Shown here: in pieces, positions 1-10,576 of the stretch
Position numbering within the stretch: the stretch's first letter is position 1
How the letters are laid out: each line of letters starts with the position of its first letter
Assembly (NCBI GenBank): GCA_004556545.1
Contig: SFGO01000005.1
Location: forward strand, 22,773 to 86,772
Direction: 5' to 3'
Length of the DNA: 64,000 nucleotides
Source: Clostridiales bacterium
GTDB lineage: Bacteria > Bacillota > Clostridia > Christensenellales > Aristaeellaceae
The notes under the pieces: model-generated
What the model saw: the letters and a program-made list of their open reading frames with translations, nothing else
The model's database searches: none
What the model was told of the DNA's origin: nothing
Translations under genes and position numbers: made by a program

Positions 1-941
1 TTCAGGAAGGTGTTGCGGTGCATCACGCCGTAACGGGCGAATTCCGCGTTTTCCAGTCCGGGAATCATGCTGAAAACGCGCCGCTGCTCCGGGAAGCGCA
101 GCCGCGTCTGGAAACCGACGATATTGTAAAGGGTCGCGTTTTCGTTATCCTGCCGAAGCTGCACGACTGCAAAGGGCTCCTTGTCCGTCCGGGGATCCTT
201 CAGACCCACGGGCTTGCAGGGGCCGAAGGCAATTACCATATCGCCCCGCTTGGCCATGCTTTCGATGGGCATGCATCCCTCGAAGACGGCTTTTTCTTCA
301 AAACCGTGTACCTCGGCGGTTTCTGCCGTCTGCAATGCATGCACAAAGGCGAAATATTCCTCCTGCGTCATGGGGCAGTTCAGGTAATCCTCTCCCCGGT
401 CATAGCGGGACATGCGGAAAACCTTGTCCATATCCAGACTGTCGGCCGTCACAATCGGGGCGGCGGCGTCATAAAAATGCAGCGTGGAAAGACCCTGCAT
501 CCGGGCAATCGTCTCCGAAAGGCCGTCGCTGGTCAACGGGCCGGTGGCGATGATCACCGTTCCCTCGGCCGGGATCTCCGTCACTTCTTCCGGGATTACG
601 GTAATCAGCGGGTGCTGCCGGATGGCGCGGTCGATCCCCTCCGAAAAATGATCCCGATCCACGGCCAGCGCTCCGCCTGCTGGCACAGCCGTTTCATCGG
701 CTACTCGCATAATCAGGGAATCAAGCAGGCGCATTTCCGCCTTCAGCAGTCCCACCGCGTTGGTCAGCCGGTCGCTGCGCAGGCTGTTGGAGCAGACCAG
801 CTCCGCCATGGTATCCAGATGATGCGCCGGGGATTTCTTCCCGGGCTTCATTTCATATAGCCGGACAGGAATGCCCCGCTGCGCCAGCTGCCAGGCGGCC
901 TCGCAGCCTGCCAGACCGCCGCCCAATACCGTTACGCTCAT
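1..941 (-). CDS. trmFO: Methylenetetrahydrofolate-tRNA-(uracil-5-)-methyltransferase TrmFO (3' end cut off)
   Basis: The protein starts [18 protein letters not shown], an N-terminal FAD-binding Rossmann motif (GGGLAGCE), followed by [12 protein letters not shown] and [10 protein letters not shown], all characteristic of the TrmFO/Gid family. Known members use methylenetetrahydrofolate and FADH2 to form 5-methyluridine at position 54 of tRNA in the cytoplasm. About 313 codons are present of a usual 430-450; the C-terminus lies beyond the window. The ATG overlaps the topA stop codon as ATGA (938-941), so translation is probably coupled. The topA-trmFO order is the usual Firmicutes arrangement. 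The identification is secure; only completeness is unknown. Confidence 0.95.
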   Translation of the reverse strand, partial: MSVTVLGGGLAGCEAAWQLAQRGIPVRLYEMKPGKKSPAHHLDTMAELVCSNSLRSDRLTNAVGLLKAEMRLLDSLIMRVADETAVPAGGALAVDRDHFSEGIDRAIRQHPLITVIPEEVTEIPAEGTVIIATGPLTSDGLSETIARMQGLSTLHFYDAAAPIVTADSLDMDKVFRMSRYDRGEDYLNCPMTQEEYFAFVHALQTAETAEVHGFEEKAVFEGCMPIESMAKRGDMVIAFGPCKPVGLKDPRTDKEPFAVVQLRQDNENATLYNIVGFQTRLRFPEQRRVFSMIPGLENAEFARYGVMHRNTFL

Positions 942-3073
942 TCTTCGTCCTTCTCCTCTTTGGCAACTGTTTCTTTATACCGGCAGGTTTCGTTGGCGCA
1001 CAGATGAATGTGCTCTCCGCGCTTGCCCCGTTTTTCGACCATATAGCTGCCGCACTTGGGGCATTTTTCAGGGATGGGCTTTTCCCAGCTGACGAAATCG
1101 CACTCCGGATATTTTTCGCAGCCGTAGAACTTCCGATTTTTCTTGCTGGTCTTTTCCATCAGCCGCGCGCCGCACTTGGGGCAGGGCGTGTCGATATAGG
1201 TCAGGATGGGCTTGGCGTTGCGGCATTCCGGGAAATTGGGGCAGGCCAGGAAGCGGCCGAAGCGGCCCATTTTATAAACCATCATCGCGCCGCACTTATC
1301 GCAGAGCACGTCGCTGACTTCGTCCTGAATTTCCACTTTTTCGATATGCTTTTCCGCTTCGTCCAGCATCTTTTCAAAGGGCGGATAAAAATCGCGCAGT
1401 ACGGCGCGCCATTCCTCCTGCCCTTCTTCGACCTCGTCCAGCTTTTTTTCCATCTGGGCGGTAAAGTCCACATCCACGATCGGGGCGAAGTATTCCAGCA
1501 TCACGTCGGTGACCATATAGCCCAGCTCGGTCGGATACAGGCGCTTCTTTTCCCGGCTCACATAGCCGCGGGAAAGAATGGTGGTGATGGTCGGCGCGTA
1601 GGTACTGGGCCGTCCGATACCCTTTTCCTCCAGTGTGCGCACCAGCGAGGCCTCCGTATACCGCGCAGGCGGCTGGGTGAAATGCTGCTCCGCATTGACG
1701 GAAGTAAAGCTGACGCTGCCGCCTTCCTCCAGCACCGGCAGGATGCTTTCCGGCGTTTCCTGCTCGTCGTCCGTACTTTCGATATAGACGGCGCGGTATC
1801 CGGCAAACGTCATATGCTCGCCGTAATAGCGCATCACGGCTCCCCCGCCGCTCAGATCGGCGGTCAGGGTCTGGAAGACCGCCGGTTTCATCTGGCTGGC
1901 CAGAAAACGGGTGTAGATCAGCCGGTACAGATTGAACTGTTCTTTCGTCAGATAGGCCTTCACGCTTTCCGGCGTATGATCGACATAGGTAGGCCGAATG
2001 GCTTCGTGCGCGTCCTGCGCATTTTTCCGGCCCTTATACTGATTGGGCTTCTCCGGGCAGTATTCATTTCCGAACTGCGTCTGGATAAAGCCCCGGGCGG
2101 CGGCCACTGCTTCTTCGGACACACGGACGCTGTCGGTACGGATGTAGGTCACCAGACCGACGGTTCCCGCCTTGCCGAGGTCGATGCCTTCGTAAAGCTG
2201 CTGCACCACCTGCATGGTCTTGGCCGTTGAGAAATTCAGCTTTCGGCTGGCTTCCTGCTGCAGGCTGGACGTGGTGAACGGCGGCTGGGGCCGCTTGAGC
2301 CTTTCCCCCTGCTTGCACTGGGATACGGTGAAGGCGGCGTTCAGAATCCGCTTTTTGGCGGCCTTGGCTTCCGCTTCGTTATGAATGACGGCTTTTTTGC
2401 CGTCCAGCAGCACCAGCTTCGCATCGCAGCTGACCTTCCGACCCTTCTGAGTCGGCGCTTCAAACTTGGCGGTCACATCCCAGTATTCCTCCGGGAGGAA
2501 GGCTTCGATTTCCCGTTCCCGGTCTACGACCAGACGGGTAGCTACGCTCTGTACCCGTCCGGCGGACAGGCCCTTCTTGATCTTGGCCCAGAGCAGCGGG
2601 CTGATCTTGTAACCCACCAAACGATCCAGCGCGCGCCGCGCCTGCTGCGCGTCCACCCGATCCATGTCGATGGCCCGGGGATGGCTGATCGCGTCCTTCA
2701 CGGCCTTTTTGGTGATTTCGTGAAACTCGATGCGGCACTTCTGCGCCGTATCGATGTCCAGCACATTGGCCAGATGCCAGGAAATGGCTTCTCCTTCGCG
2801 GTCAGGGTCGGTTGCGAGATAAATAACGTCCGCAGCCTTGGCTTCTTTGCGGATGCGCGCCAGAATATCGCCCCGGCCCCGAATGGTGATATATTTCATG
2901 GCAAAGTCGTGGCTGGGGTCTACGCCGATCTGCGATTTGGGCAAATCGCGCACATGGCCCTGCGAGGCCTCCACCTTATAGCCCTTCCCCAGAAATTTTT
3001 CGATGGTCTTTGCCTTGGCCGGAGATTCCACAATCACCAGTTTCTGGCCCTGGCCGCGCTGCGTTGTTTCCAT
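938..3073 (-). CDS. topA: DNA topoisomerase I (type IA)
   Basis: Type IA topoisomerase of 711 residues that relaxes negative supercoils. The TOPRIM domain opens with [12 protein letters not shown] (about residues 13-24) and carries the acidic TDPDREGE motif (88-95). The active-site tyrosine is Y310 in [12 protein letters not shown]. Three C-terminal zinc ribbons are visible, each with CxxC pairs ([22 protein letters not shown]), followed by a charged tail. Length is normal for Firmicutes. It sits 11 bp downstream of dprA and overlaps trmFO by 4 bp, so it is in the middle of the housekeeping operon. An AGGAGGA ribosome binding site precedes the ATG. Confidence 0.97.
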   Translation of the reverse strand: METTQRGQGQKLVIVESPAKAKTIEKFLGKGYKVEASQGHVRDLPKSQIGVDPSHDFAMKYITIRGRGDILARIRKEAKAADVIYLATDPDREGEAISWHLANVLDIDTAQKCRIEFHEITKKAVKDAISHPRAIDMDRVDAQQARRALDRLVGYKISPLLWAKIKKGLSAGRVQSVATRLVVDREREIEAFLPEEYWDVTAKFEAPTQKGRKVSCDAKLVLLDGKKAVIHNEAEAKAAKKRILNAAFTVSQCKQGERLKRPQPPFTTSSLQQEASRKLNFSTAKTMQVVQQLYEGIDLGKAGTVGLVTYIRTDSVRVSEEAVAAARGFIQTQFGNEYCPEKPNQYKGRKNAQDAHEAIRPTYVDHTPESVKAYLTKEQFNLYRLIYTRFLASQMKPAVFQTLTADLSGGGAVMRYYGEHMTFAGYRAVYIESTDDEQETPESILPVLEEGGSVSFTSVNAEQHFTQPPARYTEASLVRTLEEKGIGRPSTYAPTITTILSRGYVSREKKRLYPTELGYMVTDVMLEYFAPIVDVDFTAQMEKKLDEVEEGQEEWRAVLRDFYPPFEKMLDEAEKHIEKVEIQDEVSDVLCDKCGAMMVYKMGRFGRFLACPNFPECRNAKPILTYIDTPCPKCGARLMEKTSKKNRKFYGCEKYPECDFVSWEKPIPEKCPKCGSYMVEKRGKRGEHIHLCANETCRYKETVAKEEKDEE

Positions 3074-3084
3074 AGTCGTCCTCC

Positions 3085-4197
3085 TTATTCCTTCGGTGCA
3101 AAGACAGCCAAAAAAGTATTCCCGGCTTCCCGCTGAATCAGCCCATTGATTTCCATCATGCTCAGGCTGACCAGCAGTTCCCCGGCACTCATGCTCAGCT
3201 CCTGAGAAAGCTGATCCACCGTCAAAGGCTGCACCTGAAGCGCCTGCAATATTTTTTTCTGGACAGGATCGGTTACTTCGATTCTTTCCCGCTGATGCTG
3301 CCTGGCATGGGAGAGCAGGTTCAAATCATCCAGCAGATCCTGTGCGCTGGTCACGATGCGCGCGCCCTCCCGCAGAATGGCATGAGGCCCTTCCGCGCCC
3401 TTGGTTCCGACCAGTCCGGGTACGGCGAATACCTCCCGTCCCTGCGTAAGCGCCTCATGAACCGTCAGCATTCCGCCGCTTTTCACTTCGCCTTCCACAA
3501 AAACCACGCCCAGACTCAAGCCGGAAATAATCCGATTTCGATAGGGAAAATGGAAGGGAACCGGCTCCGCATCCAAAGGGTATTCGCTGAGAATCAGGCC
3601 CTTTCCTCCCGCGATTTTCCGAAGCAGGGGCGCATGTTCCGAGGGATAGGGCACATTGATGCCGCTGCCCAGAATCCCGATGGTGCTGCCGTCCGCGTCC
3701 AGCGCGCCCTGATGAGCTGCGCCGTCAATGCCGCGGGCCAGCCCGCTGACGACCGTGACCCCGGCTTCCGCCAAGCCCCGGGCAATACTGTGGGCCATGC
3801 TTTTTCCGTAGGCGCTGGCCTTTCGGGTGCCTACGATGCCCACCATCGGGGCCTTCATGCAGGAAAGCCTGCCTGCATAGTACAACAAGTAGGGAAAATC
3901 GTCAATGGTGCGCAGCCACTTCGGATATTCCTCATCGTCCGAAAAAAGCAGATGAACATGACTTTGTTCCAGCTTTTCGGCCCATGCGGACAATTCGTCC
4001 GCCGGATGGATTTTTTTCAGCCGTTCGCAGGCCCGTGCCTGAAACTGCGGGCCGTTTTCCCGGCCAAAGGCCTGATACACTTCTTCCGGGCTTCCGAATT
4101 CCTCCGTAAGCTGCCTGACCCGTTCCGACGTGACCTCCGCTGCGGAAAGCCACAGCAGCGCCCGCTGACGTTCCGTCAATTCCCGTTTCAATTCCAA
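3085..4197 (-). CDS. dprA: DNA-processing protein DprA (Smf)
   Basis: 370 residues. A short N-terminal helical domain is followed by the Rossmann-like DprA domain: VGIVGTRKASAYG, VVSGLARGIDGAAHQGAL, ILGSGINVPYP, SEYPLDAEPVPFHFPYRNRIISG and FAVPG are all present. A C-terminal winged-helix (DprA_WH-like) segment of about 65 residues closes the protein (VQKKILQALQVQPLTVDQL). DprA is known to load RecA on incoming single-stranded DNA during natural transformation. The start overlaps the 3' end of comM by 10 bp, so two competence-associated genes are translationally linked. Presence of dprA alone does not show competence, because it is near-universal. Confidence 0.95.
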   Translation of the reverse strand: MELKRELTERQRALLWLSAAEVTSERVRQLTEEFGSPEEVYQAFGRENGPQFQARACERLKKIHPADELSAWAEKLEQSHVHLLFSDDEEYPKWLRTIDDFPYLLYYAGRLSCMKAPMVGIVGTRKASAYGKSMAHSIARGLAEAGVTVVSGLARGIDGAAHQGALDADGSTIGILGSGINVPYPSEHAPLLRKIAGGKGLILSEYPLDAEPVPFHFPYRNRIISGLSLGVVFVEGEVKSGGMLTVHEALTQGREVFAVPGLVGTKGAEGPHAILREGARIVTSAQDLLDDLNLLSHARQHQRERIEVTDPVQKKILQALQVQPLTVDQLSQELSMSAGELLVSLSMMEINGLIQREAGNTFLAVFAPKE

Positions 4198-5726
4198 AAC
4201 CTGCCCTCCAGATTTCGGAACTGAATGGCCTTGGCCACGTCCGAAATTTCAATCTGTTCATGTCCTGCCAGATCGGCAATGGTGCGCGCCACCTTCTGGA
4301 TGCGGCCATAGGCGCGCATGCTGATCGAAAACCGATCGACTGCCGAAAGCAAAAGCTGCTTGGCCTCTTTCGTCATCCGGCAGTACCGTTCCAGCCCTTC
4401 CTGATGCAGCTGCGCATTGCAGAAGATTTTCAGCTCCCGGTAGCGTTCCTGCTGCAGCTGCCGCGCCTTCAAGACCCGGGCGCGGACGGTGGCGCTGTCC
4501 TCCTGCTCCTGCGCGTTTTCGATTTCTTCCACAGAAACCGCGTCCATCTCGATCTGCATGTCGATTCGATCCAGCAGCGGGCCGCTGATCTTGCCAAGAT
4601 ATCGTTTGATCTCCGCCGCCGAGCAGGTACAGGGCTTCTTCTTGCTGCCGAAAAAGCCGCAGGGACAGGGATTCATCCCGGCCACCAGCATGCACCCGCT
4701 CAGATAGCGGCTCTGGCCGCTGACCCGGGTGATGGTAACGAAGCCGTCCTCCAACGGCTGGCGAAGCGCTTCCAGCGTAGGCCGCTGAAATTCCGGCAGT
4801 TCATCCAGAAACAGCACGCCGTTATGAGCCAGCGAAACTTCTCCCGGCTTCACCCGAGCCCCGCCGCCGATCATGGCAGGCATGGAAATGTTGTGATGGG
4901 GCGTTCGGAAAGGCCGCACGGTCATCAGACCGCTGTTTTCCGGCAGTTCTCCCGCTGCCGAATGGATCAGCGTGGTTTCCAGCGCCTCTTCGTAGGTCAT
5001 GGGCGGCAGAATGCCCGGCAGACAGCGGGCCAGCATGGTTTTGCCGCTTCCCGGAATGCCCACCATCAGCAGATTGTGTCCTCCGGCTGCCGCCACCTCC
5101 AACGCCTGCCGCGCCACTGGCTGCCCCTTGACGTATTTCAGATCGTTTCGGATCACAGCCGCACGCTGCAGCTCGTTAAAATCCATTTTGGGCTGAAGCG
5201 TCAGCGGCTTTTCGCCGGTCATATGGCCGAAGACCTGCCGCAGCGTACCGGCGGGATAGATGCGCAGGCCGTCGATGCAGGCGACTTCCAGCGCATTCTC
5301 TTCCGGAAGAATCAAATTCCGGAAGCCGTGTTCCGCCGCCGTGATCGCCATTCCCAGCGCGCCCCGCACCGGCATCAGCCGCCCCTGCAGGGAAAGCTCT
5401 CCCAGAAAAATGGTCGCATCCAGCTCCCGGAATGCGTCCGGCAGCTTGGCGGACAAAAGGGCCATGGCGATGGCCAGCTCGAAGGCAGTGCCTTCCTTCC
5501 GCACATCGGCGGGCGCAAGGTTCACCGTTACCTTGCCGCCGGGAAAAGGCAGGCGGCTGACGGAAACGGCCGCCCGGATGCGATCCCGGCTTTCTTTGAC
5601 CGCGGCGCTGGGAAGGCCGACGATTTCAAAGCCCACCATTCCGCCGGAAATATAGGCCTCCACTTCTACCGGAAATCCGTTTACCCCATCCAGACCGCAG
5701 GTGTAGGTTTTTGCCAGCACGGCCAT
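4188..5726 (-). CDS. comM: YifB/ComM family Mg-chelatase-like AAA+ ATPase
   Basis: 512 residues, the standard length. The N-terminal Lon-protease-like fold (ChlI domain) begins MAVLAKTYTCGLDGVNG; the central AAA+ domain has Walker A GIPGSGKT and Walker B LFLDELPEF. Between them and the C-terminal domain is the cysteine cluster NPCPCGFFG...CTCS typical of the family. In Gram-negatives ComM is a branch-migration helicase for recombination of transforming DNA; the Firmicutes role is less studied. It lies 27 bp after the large glycosyltransferase and overlaps dprA by 10 bp. Confidence 0.93.
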   Translation of the reverse strand: MAVLAKTYTCGLDGVNGFPVEVEAYISGGMVGFEIVGLPSAAVKESRDRIRAAVSVSRLPFPGGKVTVNLAPADVRKEGTAFELAIAMALLSAKLPDAFRELDATIFLGELSLQGRLMPVRGALGMAITAAEHGFRNLILPEENALEVACIDGLRIYPAGTLRQVFGHMTGEKPLTLQPKMDFNELQRAAVIRNDLKYVKGQPVARQALEVAAAGGHNLLMVGIPGSGKTMLARCLPGILPPMTYEEALETTLIHSAAGELPENSGLMTVRPFRTPHHNISMPAMIGGGARVKPGEVSLAHNGVLFLDELPEFQRPTLEALRQPLEDGFVTITRVSGQSRYLSGCMLVAGMNPCPCGFFGSKKKPCTCSAAEIKRYLGKISGPLLDRIDMQIEMDAVSVEEIENAQEQEDSATVRARVLKARQLQQERYRELKIFCNAQLHQEGLERYCRMTKEAKQLLLSAVDRFSISMRAYGRIQKVARTIADLAGHEQIEISDVAKAIQFRNLEGRFWN

Positions 5727-5753
5727 CCCGCCTTCCTTTTCTTTGGTGCCCTG

Positions 5754-8700
5754 TCAGTAATAAAGATTGAACCAGCGGCCCCCATAAATCTGGGAGACCC
5801 ATTTCATGCTGTCCAGCCACTTGGTACTGGTCAGCCAGCCGGACGCATAAGGGAAGAACATCCCAAAGAATACCGCCGCGCCGACCAGATAGACCGCCAT
5901 GACGATCTTTCTTGCCTTCGGTTTCCGGATGCGCCCCATCCACCAGACCGTCGCTACTATAATGAAGGGAACGCTGGCGAAATAGTGGTACATATACATG
6001 CTTCTGGGCACCAGCACCCATGGAAGGAACTGAGCCGCAAAGCCGACCACGATAACATAAAGGCTCAGATCGCCGTCGCCCCGGCGAATTTCCAACCCTT
6101 TGCCGCCAAAGCGGAAATACTTGCACAGAAGCGCCCCGATCACGCCCAGCATACACAGCGCTCCCAGATAGAAGATCCACGGATTGCCCATGCACATGAT
6201 CGTGGAGGCCATTCCGGCAGGCTCGAATTTATCCTGCGCAAACCACATGGGCTTAAGGATCAGCGGCCACTGCCACCATGGCGACTGGAAGGGATGATCC
6301 ATTCCAAGCCCGGGCGTACTGTGATAATTCAACATGCTGATCTGCGCCTGAATCACCCGCTCGATGGTAACGGGGCCGGTAGGCGACAAATAAGGAATGT
6401 AGCTCAAATAGTAGATAACGCAGGGAACAAGAATAAAATAAACGACACACAGACCGCAGGTCAGAAGGATTCGGTTCAGCGTAAAGCGCTGCGCGCCCTC
6501 TATACGTTTCTGTATCTCCTGTTTCATTTCCTGCCGCCCGGTGCAGCAAAACGCGAAGTTGCCGGCGCGGAACTGCCGCCAGACAGCGGTAAAGAACAGA
6601 ATCGCCAGACCAACCGCCGAATACAGGCCAATCCATTTGCTGGCGATGGAAAGCCCCATAAACAGGCCGGACAGTGCCAGCGGAATCTGGCTTTTCCAGA
6701 AAGCGCGGCTGAAGCAGCGCACTTCTTCCCCCTGCCTGAAGGCAAATACATCCGTCTGCAAATAGCGGATCATGCACAGATAGCTCAACAGGATAAAAAA
6801 CACCGGGAAAGAATCGATGGTCGCAATGCGGGTCTGGGTGTAATGCATCAGATCCAGCGCAAAGGCCGACATGGCGACAGTGGCCAGACTGCGGCGGTGC
6901 AGCAGCTGTTTGGTCATCAGATACAGCGCCGGAAGCATCAGCACGCCAATGAACGCGCCTGCAAAGCGCCAGCCGAAGGGCGTCATGCCGAAAATCGCAA
7001 TGCCTACAGCCATCAGCAGCTTGCCCAGCGGCGGATGGGTCGTTTCGTAGGGGCGCTGCCCATGCAGATGTTCGTAGGCCGTGCGGGCATGGTAGATTTC
7101 ATCAAAGTAGGTGCCCGTATACCAGCCCGGTTCCCCCACACAGGTGTCCTGCTCATCCAGCAGGGCGGCGGGATCCTGCGCTTCCGCCAGCATGTCCGGC
7201 CGGTTCCCCGTATGGGCGATTGCTTTTGCCGGAAGGTTCTCGCCGGCTGGGCTGCGGAACGCCACTTCGAACAGATTCAGCCCTGCGGCCTCGGCGTTCA
7301 GGCGCACGTATTTTCCGTGAAGCGTCAGTCGGCCTGCAGGAGAATTGTCGCTGTAGGTCACGTTTCCGTTTGTGTCCGTCCGGGACTCCAGCGCGTAATT
7401 CCAGCGATAGCACAGCCCCTCCCGCATTTCGCAGGGATAGTTTTCCGACCAGTTCTCCCCGTCCTCGCTGACGGCGATGGAGAAGCTGTTGTAGCTGACT
7501 CCGGCATAATACAGGAAGTAGAAATCCTGGCTTTCGTCCAGTTCAAAGACGATTTGTTCCTCACCGGATGTGGAGACCATCCCATGCTGCGGAGCGACGG
7601 TACTGCCCAGATTGGTAAAGGCCAGCACACCATACAGCAGCGTCACCGCGCCCATGATGACCCAGTCCTTCCACCCCAGGGCAATCCGGGGATCTTCGGG
7701 CCGGAACAGCATTTTTTCGTATGCCTTCGGGATTTCGAAAGCAGCGGGTTCTTCTTCCGCCTTCTTTTCTTTTTTGCCTTTTTCGTCTTCGGTTTCTTTT
7801 TGGGGCGGGACGTTCCGTTCGGGCGTCAGGCATACCCATGCGCCAAGGCCCATCAGAAGCAGGTTCAGAATACAGAGAATGACATTCAGCGTCAGCGTAT
7901 CATCGTTCAGATGCCCCATGGAAGAACCGAACAGAATGGAATTGTCCAGCACGATGGCCGTATTCAGGAAGGTCGTAACGCTAAAGCCGATCATCAGCCA
8001 CAGAAGCCGCCGATCCCAGGTAGTGATATAGCCCAGCAAAAACAGTCCCAGCGCCGGGAACAGATACCGCTCGTGAACTTTGACTGCCAGCACATAAACG
8101 CCCGTCAGCAGCAGCGCCAGAAATCCCGGCAGATATTTCGCATCGGCGTGGTGCAGGCAGCAGAGGACCACGACCCCATAGACCAGCGCCATCATTCCGT
8201 AGCCATATAGGCTCCATGTGCATCCCCAAGCCGCAACGGCAAACAGGTAGACCGCCAGCGCCGCGCAAAGCAGACTGACCTGCCCGTTCTGTGTGCGAAG
8301 CAATTTCTGGGAAAAACGTTCTTTTTGACGGAAGCAGCCGATTCCCGTCATCACCAGCGGCAAAAGCGCGCAGCAGCCCGTGGCGATGGGAAGCGCCCGT
8401 CCGGTGAGCAGCGTCAGCTGCGCCCAGTTGGCCGCCAGCAGATAATACCAGTTGGCCGTATTCAGCGTTGCGTAGGCGTAAGAAGACAGCGTATCCGAAT
8501 ACAGCTTAATCAGCCAGCCAAGAGGCTGTTCCTGCTCCACGGAGAAAGGAAGAATAATCGCCGCAGCTACGGCCAGCGAGGCTCCAAAACCGATTGCCAG
8601 TCCACGGCCATTTTTGTTTTCCTTTTGCTTCGAAAGAAGAACCCGGATGAGCCATACCAGCAGAACGGGGCCGAACAAAAGGGCCTGCGGCTTCATCAAT

Positions 8701-9938
8701 ACTGCGGTCACGTAAACAGGCAGCGCAAACTGCCACTTCCGCTCCATGGCGAAAACGCAGCACAACAGCAGAAAGAAGGTCAGTACGCTGTCCGCCTGCC
8801 CCCACGCCGCGCCGTTGACCAGCGCGGCAGGATTCAACGCATAAAGAGCCGCCAAAAACAGCGCTGGAAAAGCCCCAAGGCGCTTTTTAGCATAGAGATA
8901 CAGAAGCGCCGCGCCCGCCAGATCAAACAGAATCGGCCACAGCTTCACCAGCAAAAGGCCCGGCTGGCCGACAGATGTGCTGAAAGCGCCGAAAGCGTTC
9001 ATCAGGCCGCCGGTGATCCAGCAAAGCAGCATATATCCCGGAGGATAGTCGCAGAAATAGTCCGGTCGATAAAAGCCTGCCGGGCCCACAGAGGCCATTC
9101 GCTGGCTCCACGCCGTAAAGCAGCTGATATCGACAGAATAGCCTGCGACACGCAAAGCCAGAAAGACGCGCAGCCCTGCGGCCAGCAGAGCGATCACGAT
9201 CAGTGCGAGGGTCGAAAAGCGCTTTTCACTGCACTGAAGCCACGGCTTCAGCAGCAGACAAAGCAGCAGGAACGCTGCCGCCAGCAGGCAGAACAGCGCT
9301 GTGCTTTTTTGAGGCGCGGCCGTCGTTTCCGTCTTTGCAGCGGCGGAAGAAGCAATAGAATACCAAAGAGACGGCGAAACGTCGTCCGGCACAGCGGAGG
9401 CGTCCACCTTCACCAGTTCTATATCGTCAAAATAGGCCTTTCCGACGCTTTCGGCGCTGTAGCCGCCCAAACGGATGCCCAGCGTGATCTCTCTCTGATC
9501 GGCTCCGGTTTTGCCGTACCATTCCAGATACTGCCATTGCCTGTCCGTATCGTAAAGCCCCGTGGAAGAGGCGTACAGATCCTCAATGCCGAAGTTAGCG
9601 CCGTTGCCCTCGTCCTCCATGCTTTCCACCAGCACATAGCCGGACAGGCGGTAATAGCTGTTGGGCTCCACCCGAACCGTCGTGATGTACCGTGCGTCAT
9701 TCGGGCTGGCATTCTGGATCAGGGCGCTGTAGCTGCCGCTGCGTGCTTTTTCATCGGTGATCCGCAGCCGGGAATAGCCCGCTTCATTTCGGTAGGTATT
9801 CGTATACCAGCCCTCCGGGTCGCCCAGCTCGTCCAGTTGTTCAAAGCCTCCGTTGGTCAGCAGATTTTCTTCCGCCATTCCCAGCAGAGGAAACAGAACT
9901 GCCAACAGAAACAGCAGCAGTGCCAGCGTTCTTTTCAT
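5754..9938 (-). CDS. Giant membrane glycosyltransferase: CBM-like domain, two GT-C modules and a discoidin-like domain
   Basis: 1394 residues. A signal peptide (MKRTLALLLFLLAVLFPLLG) is followed by a CBM4/9-like beta domain (about 25-185: NLLTNGGFEQ, FDDIELVKVD). Residues about 225-720 form a polytopic GT-C-type module with an acidic loop VDISCFTAW and DYPPGYML. A short charged linker (KETEDEKGKKEKKAEEEP) leads to a second membrane module with an F5/8 (discoidin)-like insert (about 800-940) and a protein O-mannosyltransferase-like core: TYFDEIYHARTAYEHL, THPPLGKLL, ALDLMHYTQTRIATID. Known PMT enzymes transfer mannose from a lipid-phosphate donor to extracytoplasmic acceptors. The start overlaps rnhB by 4 bp (ATGA). 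The domain assignment is good; donor and acceptor are unknown. Confidence 0.85.
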   Translation of the reverse strand: MKRTLALLLFLLAVLFPLLGMAEENLLTNGGFEQLDELGDPEGWYTNTYRNEAGYSRLRITDEKARSGSYSALIQNASPNDARYITTVRVEPNSYYRLSGYVLVESMEDEGNGANFGIEDLYASSTGLYDTDRQWQYLEWYGKTGADQREITLGIRLGGYSAESVGKAYFDDIELVKVDASAVPDDVSPSLWYSIASSAAAKTETTAAPQKSTALFCLLAAAFLLLCLLLKPWLQCSEKRFSTLALIVIALLAAGLRVFLALRVAGYSVDISCFTAWSQRMASVGPAGFYRPDYFCDYPPGYMLLCWITGGLMNAFGAFSTSVGQPGLLLVKLWPILFDLAGAALLYLYAKKRLGAFPALFLAALYALNPAALVNGAAWGQADSVLTFFLLLCCVFAMERKWQFALPVYVTAVLMKPQALLFGPVLLVWLIRVLLSKQKENKNGRGLAIGFGASLAVAAAIILPFSVEQEQPLGWLIKLYSDTLSSYAYATLNTANWYYLLAANWAQLTLLTGRALPIATGCCALLPLVMTGIGCFRQKERFSQKLLRTQNGQVSLLCAALAVYLFAVAAWGCTWSLYGYGMMALVYGVVVLCCLHHADAKYLPGFLALLLTGVYVLAVKVHERYLFPALGLFLLGYITTWDRRLLWLMIGFSVTTFLNTAIVLDNSILFGSSMGHLNDDTLTLNVILCILNLLLMGLGAWVCLTPERNVPPQKETEDEKGKKEKKAEEEPAAFEIPKAYEKMLFRPEDPRIALGWKDWVIMGAVTLLYGVLAFTNLGSTVAPQHGMVSTSGEEQIVFELDESQDFYFLYYAGVSYNSFSIAVSEDGENWSENYPCEMREGLCYRWNYALESRTDTNGNVTYSDNSPAGRLTLHGKYVRLNAEAAGLNLFEVAFRSPAGENLPAKAIAHTGNRPDMLAEAQDPAALLDEQDTCVGEPGWYTGTYFDEIYHARTAYEHLHGQRPYETTHPPLGKLLMAVGIAIFGMTPFGWRFAGAFIGVLMLPALYLMTKQLLHRRSLATVAMSAFALDLMHYTQTRIATIDSFPVFFILLSYLCMIRYLQTDVFAFRQGEEVRCFSRAFWKSQIPLALSGLFMGLSIASKWIGLYSAVGLAILFFTAVWRQFRAGNFAFCCTGRQEMKQEIQKRIEGAQRFTLNRILLTCGLCVVYFILVPCVIYYLSYIPYLSPTGPVTIERVIQAQISMLNYHSTPGLGMDHPFQSPWWQWPLILKPMWFAQDKFEPAGMASTIMCMGNPWIFYLGALCMLGVIGALLCKYFRFGGKGLEIRRGDGDLSLYVIVVGFAAQFLPWVLVPRSMYMYHYFASVPFIIVATVWWMGRIRKPKARKIVMAVYLVGAAVFFGMFFPYASGWLTSTKWLDSMKWVSQIYGGRWFNLYY

Positions 9939-10576
9939 TCTTTGCCTTCCTCCAGAAATTTACGAATAAAGCTGTGCCGGTGTTCCGGCGTAGGGCCGAA
10001 ACGGTGCAGCGCGTCGATATGCTCCGCCGTACCGTACCCCATATTATGGTCGAAACCATACTGCGGATACTGCTTTGCATATTCCGCCATCTGACGGTCG
10101 CGCGTGACTTTGGCCACGATGCTGGCCGCCGCCACATGATAGCTGGTGGCATCTCCATGGATAATGGAAATCGTCGGAAAGGGTAGGTTCAGGCCCCGTA
10201 CCGCGTCCACCAGGCAGAGCGTTGCGGGGGCATCCTGCGCCGCCCGCTCCATGGCAAGGCGGGTGGCGTTGAGGATATTCATTTCGTCGATCTCCCGGGC
10301 GCTGGCCCGGCCTACCCCCACATACAGCGCATGCTCCATGATCTGGGCATAGACTTCCTCCCGGCGGGCCGCGCTCAGCTTTTTGCTGTCGTCTATCCAC
10401 GGGAAAACCGGTTCCGCCGGAAGAATGACGCAGGCAGTGACCACGTCCCCCACCAGCGGGCCGCGGCCCACCTCGTCCATCCCGGCCAGCGATGTGCCGA
10501 AGCCCAGATGGGCCTGATCGTAGGCCAGCATTTCCCGAAAATGCTGCAAACGTTTTTCAGACGGTTTCGGGGGCAT
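9935..10576 (-). CDS. rnhB: Ribonuclease HII
   Basis: 213 residues from the chosen ATG at 10576, which has a strong AAGGAGG ribosome binding site 8-9 bases upstream; an in-frame upstream ATG at 10642 would add 22 basic residues lying inside ylqF and is less likely. The catalytic acidic residues are in AGMDEVGRGPLVG and CLVDAVRGL, with ISIIHGDATSYHVAAASIVAKVTRD following, as in RNase HII. It removes single ribonucleotides and RNA-DNA hybrids in the cytoplasm. It overlaps ylqF by 20 bp upstream and the glycosyltransferase by 4 bp downstream, so coupling is tight on both sides. Confidence 0.95.
   Translation of the reverse strand: MPPKPSEKRLQHFREMLAYDQAHLGFGTSLAGMDEVGRGPLVGDVVTACVILPAEPVFPWIDDSKKLSAARREEVYAQIMEHALYVGVGRASAREIDEMNILNATRLAMERAAQDAPATLCLVDAVRGLNLPFPTISIIHGDATSYHVAAASIVAKVTRDRQMAEYAKQYPQYGFDHNMGYGTAEHIDALHRFGPTPEHRHSFIRKFLEEGKE

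Noticed and set aside
4260..8210. 1316-codon open frame on the plus strand
   Set aside because: It is antisense to comM and the glycosyltransferase, which have clear domains and ribosome binding sites; the composition (rich in R, Q, H, P) is that of a shadow frame.
8325..10094. 589-codon open frame on the plus strand
   Set aside because: Antisense to the glycosyltransferase and rnhB; no recognisable domain, and it arises from GC-biased third positions.
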